DNA of 64,000 bases from assembly GCF_007827365.1 (NCBI RefSeq), contig NZ_VISI01000002.1, positions 5,001-69,000 of the forward strand. The letters are read 5' to 3'. Position 1 is the first letter of the stretch, and each line of letters begins with the position of its first letter. Under the pieces are notes generated by a model, which saw only the letters and a list, made by a program, of their open reading frames with translations, was not told the origin of the DNA and ran no database searches. Positions 10,973 to 19,870 of this stretch are shown piece after piece. The translations under genes were made by a program, and so were the position numbers. This DNA comes from Olleya sp. Hel_I_94 (GTDB taxonomy: Bacteria > Bacteroidota > Bacteroidia > Flavobacteriales > Flavobacteriaceae).

Positions 10973-13501
10973 TTAGTTTTTTAATCCGTTATCATTAGTA
11001 ATATCTTGTTTTCCTATACTTAGCATATTTGCAAATAATCTGTAAGCACCAGATACACCAACAGGGAATTCTCTAAAAAAGCTTAATCCAGTGTATATAT
11101 AGTGTCCTTTTCCATGTTTGGCAACTAAAAGACTTCCTGTTTTAGCAGTTTCGTCTTTATCATGCATGGATAGGATAGGAGTGAAGTCTGATGACCATTG
11201 GTCAGGAAAATACAATCCACGTTCTTGCGTCCAACCTTCAAAATCTTTAGTGGTTATCTTGTTAGGAAAATTAAGTAACTCGTGGTTTGGAGCTAATAAG
11301 GTTACTTCTGCATTTTCATCTGTAACTCTATCTCGTGATAATTGTAAATTAAAAGGTGCAATATTATCTACTTTGATACCACGATTGGTGTTGTATTGCA
11401 CAATCATGTTTCCTCCTTTTTCAACAAAATTAAATAAAATATCTTGTTTAAATTTTAGGGATTCGACAATGTTATAAGCTCTAATACCAACCACAACTGC
11501 ATCAAAAGCACTAAGTCGTTCTGGAGTAATGTCTTCTGGTTGTAAAATCATAACGTTGTAGCCAATTTGTTTTAAACTTTCTGGTACCACGTCTCCTGCA
11601 CCTTCAATATAGGCTATGTTTTCGCCACGTTTTTTAATATCTAATCGCACTATTTTGCTTTCGCTAGGAAGTAATACCGTTTGAAACGGAATATGCTCGT
11701 AGTTAATTTCTACTAATTCCTTGGTGTAAGTCTTGTCGCCAATGGTAACCATTGGACTAATTAAACCTTCGCTTTGGTTTTTAGGCGGAATGATAGTAAA
11801 TATAAAAGTTTGTTCTTGTCCTTTATTAGCTATAGTTATTTTTTGCTTTTCTGGAAATACAGACCAACCATTAGGATGGGCAATGGTAATGTAACCTTCT
11901 AAATTATCTTTTCCCGCTTGAACGGTTACAGGGATTTCTTTTTGTTGGTCATTTTCAAAAATGATAACCTTTTGATTGATTTTTGCCGAAGCTTCAGGAA
12001 TAATTTCAAATGGTCTATACAATTCACCTTTATCAGGTTTTGAGTAACGATATACTAAATCTTTAGTAACCGTAAACGCAAATCCATTGATGTTTAGATT
12101 AAAATCTATGGTAATAGCACGTGGTGTTTCCGGTTTACCAATTAGACTTTTGTCTTCAACTTTATACATTCCTAAACTCCCTTTTTGATTTAACCAATAT
12201 GGTCCTGTAGGTTGTAATGTATTAGCAATTGTTATTTTTTCTTTTAACTCTTGTTTATCATTTGCTTTTAATAATTTTCCGTAAAAGTTATCAGAGTTAT
12301 TGTTTGAAATAGTATAACTGTCTAATTTAATAGTGGCATTGCTTCGGTTTAAGGCTTCAATATCTATATCAATAATTTGACCTGTTGACGCTGTTGGTGT
12401 GTTAGCTGAAGCTTCTAAATATAAACCAGCACAAGCTTCTATAATTTTATTAATTTCTTTAATTTTTTGATCTTTCCATTGTGGGCTATCAATCGCTAAA
12501 ATTAATTGTCTAGCTTGTAATAGTTGATCTAAATGTGCTGCAGGATTTTCAAAATTAAAATTAGATTCTACATTTTTTAAAATAGTTTCAATTTTTTCGC
12601 CACCTTTTACTCTTGTCCAAGTCGTATTAATGCCATCAAAAATATTGGATTTGTCTTTAGGTAAATCGCCTTTTATTAATTCGATATATTCCGTTTGACT
12701 ACCTCTTTGGGATAAACGACCAAAACCTTGACATAAATGTTGGCTACTAGCAAGTGCAGCAATTTCGTTGTTAGATACACCTAAAGCAGGATAATAAACA
12801 CCAATATCAAAGTTTAATAGATTGGTTTTGTCTGCTTCTTCAAATTTTTCTTCGCTGCCATAAAACCACCAAGAGGTATTAAAAAACTCACGTTTTGGTT
12901 GCCATGTTCCGTATTTTTTAACTTGATCTGGATATGCATTTTTATCGTTAGCTAGATCAAAAGCTTCAACGCTTAACATAGCAGAACTTGTGTGATGACC
13001 ATGAGTTGTACCTGGACTTCTGTGGTCAAAACGGTTTATTATAATATCTGGTTTAAATTGTCTGATAGCTAAAACAACATCACTAAGGACTTCGTTTTTG
13101 TTCCAAATAGCTAATGTTTCGTCTGGATGTTTAGAGTATCCAAAGTCATTTGCTCTTGTAAAACGTTGCTCGCCACCATCTGTGCGTCTTGCAGCAAGTA
13201 ACTCTTGCGTACGGATGACACCTAAAAGTTCTCTAAGCTCTGGTCCAATTAAATTTTGTCCACCATCACCTCTAGTTAGCGATAGGTAGGCTGTACGTGC
13301 TTTTACATGGTTAGACATGTAAGATATTAATCGTGTGTTCTCGTCATCTGGATGTGCAGCTAGATATAAAACTGAACCTAAAAAGTTAAGCTTTTTGACT
13401 GCTTGATGAATTTCTGAAGCGTTTAATTTTTCTGGTTGTTGAGCCTGTGTAGAAAAGGAATAGCACAGTAAAAATAGGACCGAAGCCAATAATTTTTGCA
13501 T
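10973..13501 (-). CDS. Secreted PIG-L/LmbE-family deacetylase with C-terminal GATase1-like domain
   Basis: An 842-residue exported protein. A signal peptide (MQKLLASVLFLLCYSFSTQA) is followed by a PIG-L de-N-acetylase domain to about residue 300. Zinc-site motifs are HPDDE (residues 50-54) and THGHH near 155. Middle beta-rich domains follow, then a C-terminal region with AFDAVVVGIRAYN and KGGNMIVQYNTNRG that looks like a ThuA/GATase1-like fold. Family members remove N-acetyl groups from amino sugars. It is the first gene of a unit with a membrane peptide and a sodium symporter, suggesting periplasmic deacetylation coupled to uptake. The actual substrate is unknown. Confidence 0.85.
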   Translation of the reverse strand: MQKLLASVLFLLCYSFSTQAQQPEKLNASEIHQAVKKLNFLGSVLYLAAHPDDENTRLISYMSNHVKARTAYLSLTRGDGGQNLIGPELRELLGVIRTQELLAARRTDGGEQRFTRANDFGYSKHPDETLAIWNKNEVLSDVVLAIRQFKPDIIINRFDHRSPGTTHGHHTSSAMLSVEAFDLANDKNAYPDQVKKYGTWQPKREFFNTSWWFYGSEEKFEEADKTNLLNFDIGVYYPALGVSNNEIAALASSQHLCQGFGRLSQRGSQTEYIELIKGDLPKDKSNIFDGINTTWTRVKGGEKIETILKNVESNFNFENPAAHLDQLLQARQLILAIDSPQWKDQKIKEINKIIEACAGLYLEASANTPTASTGQIIDIDIEALNRSNATIKLDSYTISNNNSDNFYGKLLKANDKQELKEKITIANTLQPTGPYWLNQKGSLGMYKVEDKSLIGKPETPRAITIDFNLNINGFAFTVTKDLVYRYSKPDKGELYRPFEIIPEASAKINQKVIIFENDQQKEIPVTVQAGKDNLEGYITIAHPNGWSVFPEKQKITIANKGQEQTFIFTIIPPKNQSEGLISPMVTIGDKTYTKELVEINYEHIPFQTVLLPSESKIVRLDIKKRGENIAYIEGAGDVVPESLKQIGYNVMILQPEDITPERLSAFDAVVVGIRAYNIVESLKFKQDILFNFVEKGGNMIVQYNTNRGIKVDNIAPFNLQLSRDRVTDENAEVTLLAPNHELLNFPNKITTKDFEGWTQERGLYFPDQWSSDFTPILSMHDKDETAKTGSLLVAKHGKGHYIYTGLSFFREFPVGVSGAYRLFANMLSIGKQDITNDNGLKN

Positions 13502-13516
13502 GATTGTTTTTTCAAA

Positions 13517-13537
13517 TTTGAAACTGTTTCAAATATA
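13517..13537 (-). promoter_or_regulatory. Promoter with overlapping palindrome, deacetylase/symporter unit
   Basis: On the minus strand a perfect -7 element TATATTTG lies at 13530-13537, 28 bp before the start codon. A perfect 17-bp palindrome, TTTGAAAC-T-GTTTCAAA (13517-13533), overlaps it by 4 bp, as an operator would. Confidence 0.55.
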
Positions 13538-13599
13538 AACAAGTCATTAAGGGAATGCAGTATTTTTAGATTTCTTTAACTTTAATTAACAGTTACCAA

Positions 13600-14679
13600 T
13601 TACAGCCATTTTTTACGTTTAAAATAAACAAGCATTCCTATTAAAACAACAACCATGACTATCCATACAATGTAATATCCATATTTATACTGTAGTTCTG
13701 GCATGTTAGTAAAATTCATCCCATAGATTCCAGCAATAAAAGTTAATGGAATAAAAATGGTTGCAATAATAGTTAGTACTTTCATGACCTCATTCATTTT
13801 ATTACTAATGGTTGTCATGTACATGTCCATTAAACTCCAAATCATTTCTCGGTAAATGTCTATATTTTCAGTCACCTGAATAATATGGTCGTAAACATCC
13901 CTAAAGTAATGGGTAGTTTTTTCTTCAATTAAAGGGTTGTCACTTTTTTCTATTCGATTTATTATTTCGCGAAGCGGAAAAATTGCACGTCGTAGTTTTA
14001 AAATTTCACGCTTAAGATTTTGTATTTGTTGCGAAATTTGCTCTTGGGTTAAGCCTGTAAATAAATCGTCCTCAAGGTCTTCAATCTTGTTACCCATAAT
14101 CTCTATAATAGCATAGTAATGGTCAACAATTGCATCCATTAAGGCATACATTAAATAGTCTGAACCTTCTTCGCGTACACGTCCTTTTTTTTGTCTAATT
14201 CGATCTCTAAGACTATCAAATACATCGCCTTCTGCTTCTTGAAAAGTCAATACATAATTTTTACCCATGACAATACTGACTTGTTCAGAGACAAGTTTTT
14301 CGTCTGCATCGTAATACATCATTTTTAAGACTATAAAAAAGTAATCTTTATACTCGTCAATTTTAGGACGCTGTGAGGTGTTAACAATGTCTTCTAAAAT
14401 TAAAGGGTGAAGCTTGTAATGTTGTCCAATTTTTTCAATTTGGTCAATAAAATTAAGTCCGTTAAGATTAAACCACGTTACGGTTTCAGAGTCTTTAAAA
14501 TTAAAGGCTTCCTCGACGGTATTTAAATCCGCCTCTTTATAACTGTCTTCGCTATAATCAAAAGCATTTAAATGTAATACTTTGTCTTCTTTATTTCCAG
14601 TATAAACTAAAGCTCCAGGAACTTGTCCTAAGTGCTTTTTGTAATTTTGAGTGCGTTTTTTTTGTCTTTTTTTAGCCAT
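13600..14679 (-). CDS. corA: CorA-family magnesium/cobalt transporter
   Basis: A 359-residue inner-membrane divalent cation channel. There is a basic N-terminal tail (AKKRQKKRTQNYKKHLGQ), a cytoplasmic alpha/beta domain to about residue 290, and two C-terminal membrane helices. The signature YGMNFTNMPE follows the first helix, and the protein ends in a basic KRKKWL. The stop of an adjacent MscS-family gene is 9 bp downstream of this start region on the same strand, so the two genes may be separate ends of one unit. Length and signature fit CorA. Confidence 0.95.
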   Translation of the reverse strand: MAKKRQKKRTQNYKKHLGQVPGALVYTGNKEDKVLHLNAFDYSEDSYKEADLNTVEEAFNFKDSETVTWFNLNGLNFIDQIEKIGQHYKLHPLILEDIVNTSQRPKIDEYKDYFFIVLKMMYYDADEKLVSEQVSIVMGKNYVLTFQEAEGDVFDSLRDRIRQKKGRVREEGSDYLMYALMDAIVDHYYAIIEIMGNKIEDLEDDLFTGLTQEQISQQIQNLKREILKLRRAIFPLREIINRIEKSDNPLIEEKTTHYFRDVYDHIIQVTENIDIYREMIWSLMDMYMTTISNKMNEVMKVLTIIATIFIPLTFIAGIYGMNFTNMPELQYKYGYYIVWIVMVVVLIGMLVYFKRKKWL

Positions 14680-14688
14680 AAGTTACAA

Positions 14689-15219
14689 TTAATGCATATC
14701 TCCAAAATCCTCGATTGCATCCTTTTGTACTAAAGTTACTGCTTTTTGTAGAATTAAGTTGTTTGGATAGGTAACTAAATCTCCATTGTCCTGTCTTAAA
14801 TGTAACTGAAATGCTCTAATATCTTCTATAATAGCTTCAATAGGAGCGTCTTTATCATGTATTTTAATTTTGTCTCCAACTTTATATGGAAATGAAAAAA
14901 ACATGATTATTCCTGAAGTTATATTACTTAAAATAGACCAAATAGCAAATAGTGCAATACCTATAACTGCAAATACAGATGAAAAAATAACAGCAAGGTC
15001 TTTAAATTCTGCTCCAAAAATATAAGCTATAAATAAGATGAATATTAAAAATAGAGTGACTGTTGTATATCGAGAAATTAGTCCGATTCTAGCATCATTA
15101 ATACCACTTTGTTGACCTATTTTTTTTATAAAAATTTTAAGGACATATCTGATAATAAGAAAGATGACTAATACTACGGACGAGGTAATTAACTCGGATA
15201 GAATATTGTCTAAAAACAT
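14689..15219 (-). CDS. Short MscS-family mechanosensitive channel
   Basis: A 176-residue membrane protein: three hydrophobic segments, the third (VFAVIGIALFAIWSILSNITSG) being the pore-lining helix type of MscS, then FPYKVGDKIKIHD, the start of the beta domain, and VTYPNNLIL. It lacks the long C-terminal vestibule of full MscS, so it is a minimal form. Such proteins release solutes under membrane tension; whether this short one gates alone is unknown. It lies directly upstream of corA, 9 bp apart. Confidence 0.85.
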   Translation of the reverse strand: MFLDNILSELITSSVVLVIFLIIRYVLKIFIKKIGQQSGINDARIGLISRYTTVTLFLIFILFIAYIFGAEFKDLAVIFSSVFAVIGIALFAIWSILSNITSGIIMFFSFPYKVGDKIKIHDKDAPIEAIIEDIRAFQLHLRQDNGDLVTYPNNLILQKAVTLVQKDAIEDFGDMH

Positions 15220-15251
15220 ATGTGAATTTTATTAATTGGTAAAGATAGGTT

Positions 15252-16160
15252 TTATTCTAACCCTAGTGTTTTTCTTAACTCTAAATCGGTGTTACTTTTT
15301 TTGTTCCAATAGTCCGATTGTAGTGTTTTTATTTTAGTTGCTTTAGTTAGATTTCCATTTTGCACTTCTTCCCAACTTTGTATATCGAATGGAAAATTTG
15401 GATTGTAATTTATTGTTAGCTTACGGTCTAAATCTTTAATGGTAAGCGTGTATTGTCCTGGCTTGTTTTCCGCGAAAGCGTTATAGGCTTTTAAAGGTGT
15501 GTGATTAAGTCTTGTATATTCCAAACTTGGTATAATATTGATGTTTCCGGTAGGTAAACTAGTTGGGTCAATGCGTAGTTGTGTCCAAAGTTGGTTTTCT
15601 AAACTGTTTTTTTCTAAGTTGAAGTTTTGATCTGCTTCTCCCTGAAAATAGGAGTGAGAGGTTACTTGAAATTGCTCGCGATTGTTAAGTTGTGTGTAGA
15701 CGTGTCCACACCATTCTTGTACAGAAGCACTAACTTTTAAAGCGTGTTGGTTATTTGAAACAGGGTAAAACGTGCTTTGCATAATGCTGTATGGATAAAT
15801 CCCTGTATTAAATTTTTTAGTAGCATTTAGCTTTAGCACATTTATGTTTGATGGATTGCTTTGGTCTGCTTTTACTTGGTCGTTTTTTAAAAAAGGTTCG
15901 GTTACAAAAACAAGAACAGCAGTTCCTTTTCTAATTTCGCCATATCTAGATTGCTCTAGTTGGTAAGATGTAATTTCGGCTTGTCCAGAATACCAATAGT
16001 CATTAAACTGTTTGTTAGTTTTAAAGGCTGGTAATTTTGCTTTTTCTGTAACGGTTTCAACTTGATTATAAGTTGTTTTTGTATCTGTTTTAGGTTGCTC
16101 TTTACAACCTGAAATTAAGAAAACACTAAATATTAATAAGGACGATTTTAAAAATTGCAT
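15252..16160 (-). CDS. Conserved lipoprotein of unknown function
   Basis: 302 residues with a lipoprotein signal (FSVFLISGC, Cys about residue 19) followed by KEQPKTDTKTT. The remainder has no motif I can assign. The region SYQLEQSRYGEIRKGTAVLVFVTEPF and a central WCGHVYTQL stretch look like a soluble beta-rich envelope protein. Homologues next to maf are sometimes labelled septum formation inhibitor by neighbour transfer, but nothing here resembles Maf. It lies 30 bp downstream of maf. Confidence 0.7.
   Translation of the reverse strand: MQFLKSSLLIFSVFLISGCKEQPKTDTKTTYNQVETVTEKAKLPAFKTNKQFNDYWYSGQAEITSYQLEQSRYGEIRKGTAVLVFVTEPFLKNDQVKADQSNPSNINVLKLNATKKFNTGIYPYSIMQSTFYPVSNNQHALKVSASVQEWCGHVYTQLNNREQFQVTSHSYFQGEADQNFNLEKNSLENQLWTQLRIDPTSLPTGNINIIPSLEYTRLNHTPLKAYNAFAENKPGQYTLTIKDLDRKLTINYNPNFPFDIQSWEEVQNGNLTKATKIKTLQSDYWNKKSNTDLELRKTLGLE
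15467..15480. repeat. TTTCCGCGAAAGCG motif, copy 1
   Basis: Exact 14-mer, plus orientation, inside the coding region of the conserved lipoprotein gene. GC-rich against its surroundings and found again at 53960-53973 and, inverted, at 57060-57073. Confidence 0.6.
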
Positions 16161-16190
16161 AGCTAATTATTTAGCCATAAAAATACAACT

Positions 16191-16784
16191 CTAAAACTCC
16201 TCTGCAATAGTATTTAACGTTTCGTAAACAAGATGTGTTGGCATACCAACCACATTAAAAAACGAGCCTTGAATGCTTGTTACACCTATTTGTCCAATCC
16301 ATTCTTGGATACCATAGGCACCAGCTTTGTCTAATGGTGCATAGGTTTTAATGTAATGCCAAAGCTCTTCTTCTGTAAAGGCTTTAAAAGTAACTTTAGT
16401 TGTAGCATTGACTGTTTTTTGGAATTTTTTTGTGCGTATACAAACCGAAGTAATAACCTCATGCGTCTCATCACTTAGTGAGCTAAGCATTTCAAAAGCT
16501 TCGTCGCTAGATTTTGGTTTGCCTAACGCTTTACTTTTGTGCCAAACAATAGTGTCACTGGTTACTAGTATTTCATGATTTTTAAGTTCTTCCATAAAAG
16601 GAAGCGATTTTAATTCGGCTAGATAATCGCTTATTTGATAATGCAATAAATGATGCGGATAGACTTCTTTAGTTTTTTTTAAACGGACTTCAAAGTCTAA
16701 ACCTAAATCTCTAAAAAACTGTTGTCTTCTTGGAGATCCTGAAGCTAGTATGATGTGTCTGTCTTTAAGTTTTTCCTTTAGCAT
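16191..16784 (-). CDS. maf: Maf-family nucleotide pyrophosphatase
   Basis: A 197-residue cytosolic hydrolase that removes non-canonical nucleoside triphosphates. The N-terminal LASGSPRRQQFFRDLGLDFEV motif, the central VTSDTIVWHKSKALGKPKS and the C-terminal KAGAYGIQEWIGQIGV are all characteristic. It follows the UbiA prenyltransferase gene with a 3-bp gap, so both belong to the same operon. Subfamily substrate (dTTP/UTP or 7-methyl-GTP) is not decided here. Confidence 0.95.
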   Translation of the reverse strand: MLKEKLKDRHIILASGSPRRQQFFRDLGLDFEVRLKKTKEVYPHHLLHYQISDYLAELKSLPFMEELKNHEILVTSDTIVWHKSKALGKPKSSDEAFEMLSSLSDETHEVITSVCIRTKKFQKTVNATTKVTFKAFTEEELWHYIKTYAPLDKAGAYGIQEWIGQIGVTSIQGSFFNVVGMPTHLVYETLNTIAEEF

Positions 16785-16787
16785 AAT

Positions 16788-17699
16788 TTATTTTAATATA
16801 AATAAGTAAACAATCATGGATAGCATTCCGCTAAGCATAACTAATTTAAGTAGATTGCTTATTGTTTTGAATTGTGCTTTAGTTTCTGCCGAAAATAACT
16901 TGATACTTATATAGACCAAGGGACCAATTACAGCAATAATAAAATAGGCAACCGCAACTTGCCTCATGTAAAGGTAATTAGCTAAATAGTAAATAAGTAA
17001 TAAGATTAAAAATACAGTTAATCCAAATGCTATGTAACGTGCACGATTTTTGCCTAATACAATAGGTAGGGTTTTAAATTGCATTTTATAATCACCATCT
17101 ACATCTTGAATATCTTTAACTATCTCTCTGGCTAACGAGATTATAAAAGCAAAAACTGCATAATCAAATAACACCTCAAACATTGAGGATTGTATAAATT
17201 GATTTTGAGTGTTTATGGCCGGAAGTAACTCGAATATACCAACTATGACCAAGCTTAATCCTACCAATACGCTAATAATAATGTTACCTACTAATACAAT
17301 TTGTTGTAAAAAAGTAGCGTAGATGTAAAGTAGTGCTGCAATGATGACAAAAATTGCAAAAAACGTACTATGGTTAATAACATTAGATAGGTAAAAGCCT
17401 AAAATAACGCCAATAACGGTAAAGCCCATATAATACATGTAGGCTTTGTCTTCTGGTATGTGCTTGCCAATAATTAATTTGTTTGGTTTGTTAATACTGT
17501 CTGCTTCGACATCATAAATATCATTTATAATGTAGCCACCAGCAGCTATAGTTAATGTAGATATTACTAATAAAGCAAACTCAAAAGCAGTTAAAGTGGT
17601 ATTGACGCCAAAAGCCGGAAACATAGCGTATTTAATTAATATTTGTACTAAAGCAATTAGTAGTAAATTTTTAAATCGAATAAGTTGAAGTAGTTTCAA
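16788..17699 (-). CDS. UbiA-superfamily prenyltransferase
   Basis: A 303-residue inner-membrane protein with eight or nine helices. Both aspartate-rich motifs are present: NDIYDVEADSINKP (about residue 60) and DIQDVDGDYKMQFKTLP (about 195). These bind Mg2+ and prenyl diphosphate. Flavobacterial members are commonly called geranylgeranylglycerol-phosphate geranylgeranyltransferase, but the acceptor cannot be read from the sequence; no quinone genes are nearby. It is co-transcribed with maf. Confidence 0.85.
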   Translation of the reverse strand: MKLLQLIRFKNLLLIALVQILIKYAMFPAFGVNTTLTAFEFALLVISTLTIAAGGYIINDIYDVEADSINKPNKLIIGKHIPEDKAYMYYMGFTVIGVILGFYLSNVINHSTFFAIFVIIAALLYIYATFLQQIVLVGNIIISVLVGLSLVIVGIFELLPAINTQNQFIQSSMFEVLFDYAVFAFIISLAREIVKDIQDVDGDYKMQFKTLPIVLGKNRARYIAFGLTVFLILLLIYYLANYLYMRQVAVAYFIIAVIGPLVYISIKLFSAETKAQFKTISNLLKLVMLSGMLSMIVYLFILK

Positions 17700-17719
17700 T
17701 GTGTTAATTTTCAGGTTGT

Positions 17720-17941
17720 TTAAGATAATAGTCTTTTTAGCATTGCAATTGCTAAAACAACAATCAAAATTAAGAAGAAAGTGGTCAAAAAAACAACAAT
17801 TATATTTTTTTGTTTGGCCTGTTTTCTAATTTTATTTTTAATCTGTTGTTTCTCTGCTTCAGAAAGTAATGTTGCAGTAAAGTCCGTTTTAAATTGTTTA
17901 TGACTTGCTGTGTTTAATTGTTTTTTTATGTTGGAAAACAA
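17720..17941 (-). CDS. Small single-pass membrane protein
   Basis: 73 residues. A polar N-terminal half with Lys/Gln-rich helix (KQQIKNKIRKQAKQKN) leads into one transmembrane segment, IIVVFLTTFFLILIVVLAIAML, and ends KRLLS. This predicts a cytoplasmic basic region and a membrane anchor. It lies 20 bp upstream of the UbiA gene in the same direction. No family recognised. Confidence 0.65.
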   Translation of the reverse strand: MFSNIKKQLNTASHKQFKTDFTATLLSEAEKQQIKNKIRKQAKQKNIIVVFLTTFFLILIVVLAIAMLKRLLS

Positions 17942-18036
17942 AGCTTTTGGATGTTGATTAAATACGGATGCTTGGTTACCTGAACCAATTATCCAAAACC
18001 TATATTATGTCTCCTTTTATTATGTTTCAATAGGTG

Positions 18037-18567
18037 TTAAAAGGTTTGTGCGTCAAAATCACTATCCCATTTGTTTTGTACTTTCATAACTTGCTCAATC
18101 ACGTCACGTACACAACCTTCACCTCCTAATTTATGAGAGATATATTTTGATACGCGTTTAACTTCTGGGACAGCATCTTGTGGACAACTAGGCATACCTA
18201 CTAATTTTAAAACAGGTACATCCGGAATGTCATCTCCCATATATAGCACGTTTTCTGCTTTTATTTGGTTGTCGTTTAAATAGGCTTCAAATTGCACTAT
18301 TTTTTGATGTGCACCTAAATAGACATCTTTTATACCTAAATGATTTAATCGAGTACGTACACCTTCGTTAGTACCACCAGAAATAATACAGACATTATAG
18401 CCATGGTTTAACGCCTGCTTCATGGCATAACCATCCTTAACATTCATATGTCTAATCATTTCGCCTGATGTCGTGATAGTAATCATTCCGTTAGTTAAAA
18501 CACCATCTACGTCAAAAATAAAGGTAGTGATTTGGTGTAGGTATTCTTTGTAACTTTTATCGTCCAT
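18037..18567 (-). CDS. KdsC-like HAD phosphatase
   Basis: A 176-residue cytosolic HAD hydrolase. Motif I is FDVDGVLTNGMI, motif II is IISGGTN, and the C-terminal motif is YMGDDIPDVPVLKLVG; the size is that of KdsC, which removes phosphate from 3-deoxy-D-manno-octulosonate 8-phosphate in lipopolysaccharide core synthesis. The start overlaps the 3' end of the DUF2520 gene by 11 bp, so the two are translationally coupled. No other Kdo genes are adjacent, so exact substrate is inferred from family. Confidence 0.88.
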   Translation of the reverse strand: MDDKSYKEYLHQITTFIFDVDGVLTNGMITITTSGEMIRHMNVKDGYAMKQALNHGYNVCIISGGTNEGVRTRLNHLGIKDVYLGAHQKIVQFEAYLNDNQIKAENVLYMGDDIPDVPVLKLVGMPSCPQDAVPEVKRVSKYISHKLGGEGCVRDVIEQVMKVQNKWDSDFDAQTF

Positions 18568-19315
18568 GGGTTTTTTTTATCGATTCTGTCATTAATTTAT
18601 AGATGTCCTCTTGATGTGGATTATCTAATAATTTTAAATGTCTTTTTATTGTTTTTTTATCATTACGTTTTGCAGGTCCTGTTTGTGCCATGTAAGGTGA
18701 CACTTCTTGTACTTTTCTGGCAGTCTCTGTAATTAATGGTTTTAAAATGTCAAATTCGGCACCATGTTTTTCGGTAATTTCATGTGCAATTCTGTAAATT
18801 TGATTAGTAAAATTATTAACAAATACAGCAGCCAAATGTAAAGCAGGTCTTTGTTTAGGGTTAACTTTGTAGGTTATACAACCTAAGCTTTGACCTAAGG
18901 TTTCTAATATTTTAAAATCTTTTTTTCGAAGTGTTTCAATGCAGATTGGTACTGTAGCAAAATCCAAATCAACACCTTTGCTAAATGTTTGTAAAGGATA
19001 AAAAACACCTCTGTAATGTTTCATGTCAATATCATACAAGCTAGCGCTTCCAGAAGTATGTACCACTAATCTTTTATCAAAAGGTAAGGATGTACTTAAG
19101 GCTTCAATAGCATCATCGCTAACAGCAATTAAATAGACGTCTGCATCTACTAAATTTGCGATGTTATCTGTAATATTTACTTCGTTTTTATAAGCGTCAA
19201 TAGCTTTTTTACTTCTATTGTACCATTGTACAACCTCAATATTTGAAGCGTTTTTAAACCCTTTATATAGGTGTGTGGCTACATTTCCTGCGCCAAGCAA
19301 AACTATTTTAATCAT
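18557..19315 (-). CDS. Rossmann-fold DUF2520 protein, F420-oxidoreductase-like
   Basis: 252 residues. The N terminus carries a dinucleotide-binding GAGNVATHLYKGF motif, a DADVYLIAVSDDAIE stretch and HTSGSASL, matching the Rossmann-like plus DUF2520 architecture. The C-terminal helical region contains HLAAVFVNNFTNQIY and ends in GPAKRNDKKTIKRH. Relatives resemble ketopantoate/pyrroline-5-carboxylate reductases, but the substrate is unknown. It is the promoter-proximal gene of the minus operon ending downstream with maf. Confidence 0.85.
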   Translation of the reverse strand: MIKIVLLGAGNVATHLYKGFKNASNIEVVQWYNRSKKAIDAYKNEVNITDNIANLVDADVYLIAVSDDAIEALSTSLPFDKRLVVHTSGSASLYDIDMKHYRGVFYPLQTFSKGVDLDFATVPICIETLRKKDFKILETLGQSLGCITYKVNPKQRPALHLAAVFVNNFTNQIYRIAHEITEKHGAEFDILKPLITETARKVQEVSPYMAQTGPAKRNDKKTIKRHLKLLDNPHQEDIYKLMTESIKKTHGR

Positions 19316-19360
19316 GGTGCTAAAATACTAAGAAAATAAAGATTTGAAAGGACAAAAAGG

Positions 19361-19368
19361 TATCTTTG
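19361..19368 (+). promoter_or_regulatory. -7 element immediately before the globin start
   Basis: TATCTTTG, perfect match to TAnnTTTG, with the ATG starting only 6 nt after its last base. Transcription would begin close to or at the start codon. Confidence 0.55.
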
Positions 19369-19374
19369 TTTATC

Positions 19375-19785
19375 ATGAAACAAAAAGAAATTACTAACAG
19401 AGACGATGTTAAACTTTTAGTAGATCAATTTTATATAAAAGTTAGAGCAGATACTACTTTAGGTCCTATTTTTAATGCGCTTATTACGGATTGGGACTCC
19501 CATTTAGACCACTTGACTACCTTTTGGGAGACTAGTTTATTTATAGGTAAAAAATTAGAGCATAAATATGTAGGCAACCCATTAGAAGCTCATGAAAAAG
19601 TAGATAAGGCAGTAAACCATACTATTACCGAACTACATTTTGGATTGTGGTTAAATTTATGGTACGCGACGATTGATCAATTTTTTGAAGGTGAAATTGC
19701 GGATAATGCAAAACGTCGCGCTAGAAAGATGGGTACATTTATGTATTTAAAAATTTTTGAGGCAAGACAAAACCTAAAACAGTAA
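19375..19785 (+). CDS. Group III truncated haemoglobin
   Basis: 136 residues from the ATG at 19375. A nominal earlier ATG at 19366 lies inside the -7 element and is rejected. The protein has the 2-on-2 globin pattern of group III: VKLLVDQFYIKVRADTTLGPIF, FWETSLFIGKKLEHKYVGNP, then a HFGLWLNLWYATIDQFFEGE region with the proximal histidine. Such proteins bind oxygen or nitric oxide; the role here is not known. It is upstream of ccsBA, which has its own -7 element. Confidence 0.9.
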   Translation: MKQKEITNRDDVKLLVDQFYIKVRADTTLGPIFNALITDWDSHLDHLTTFWETSLFIGKKLEHKYVGNPLEAHEKVDKAVNHTITELHFGLWLNLWYATIDQFFEGEIADNAKRRARKMGTFMYLKIFEARQNLKQ

Positions 19786-19837
19786 TTTTAACACAAGATT
19801 TAGATTTTTTTGAGGATTTAAAACCAACAAAAACGAT

Positions 19838-19845
19838 TATCTTTG
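19838..19845 (+). promoter_or_regulatory. -7 element of ccsBA
   Basis: TATCTTTG followed by CAC, 25 bp before the ATG of the cytochrome c assembly gene. Confidence 0.6.
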
Positions 19846-19870
19846 CACGAGCTAAAAAAGGCCTATTATT

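Noticed and set aside
15252..16160. Calling the lipoprotein a septum formation inhibitor
   Set aside because: That label belongs to Maf, which is the neighbouring gene; this sequence has no Maf motif.
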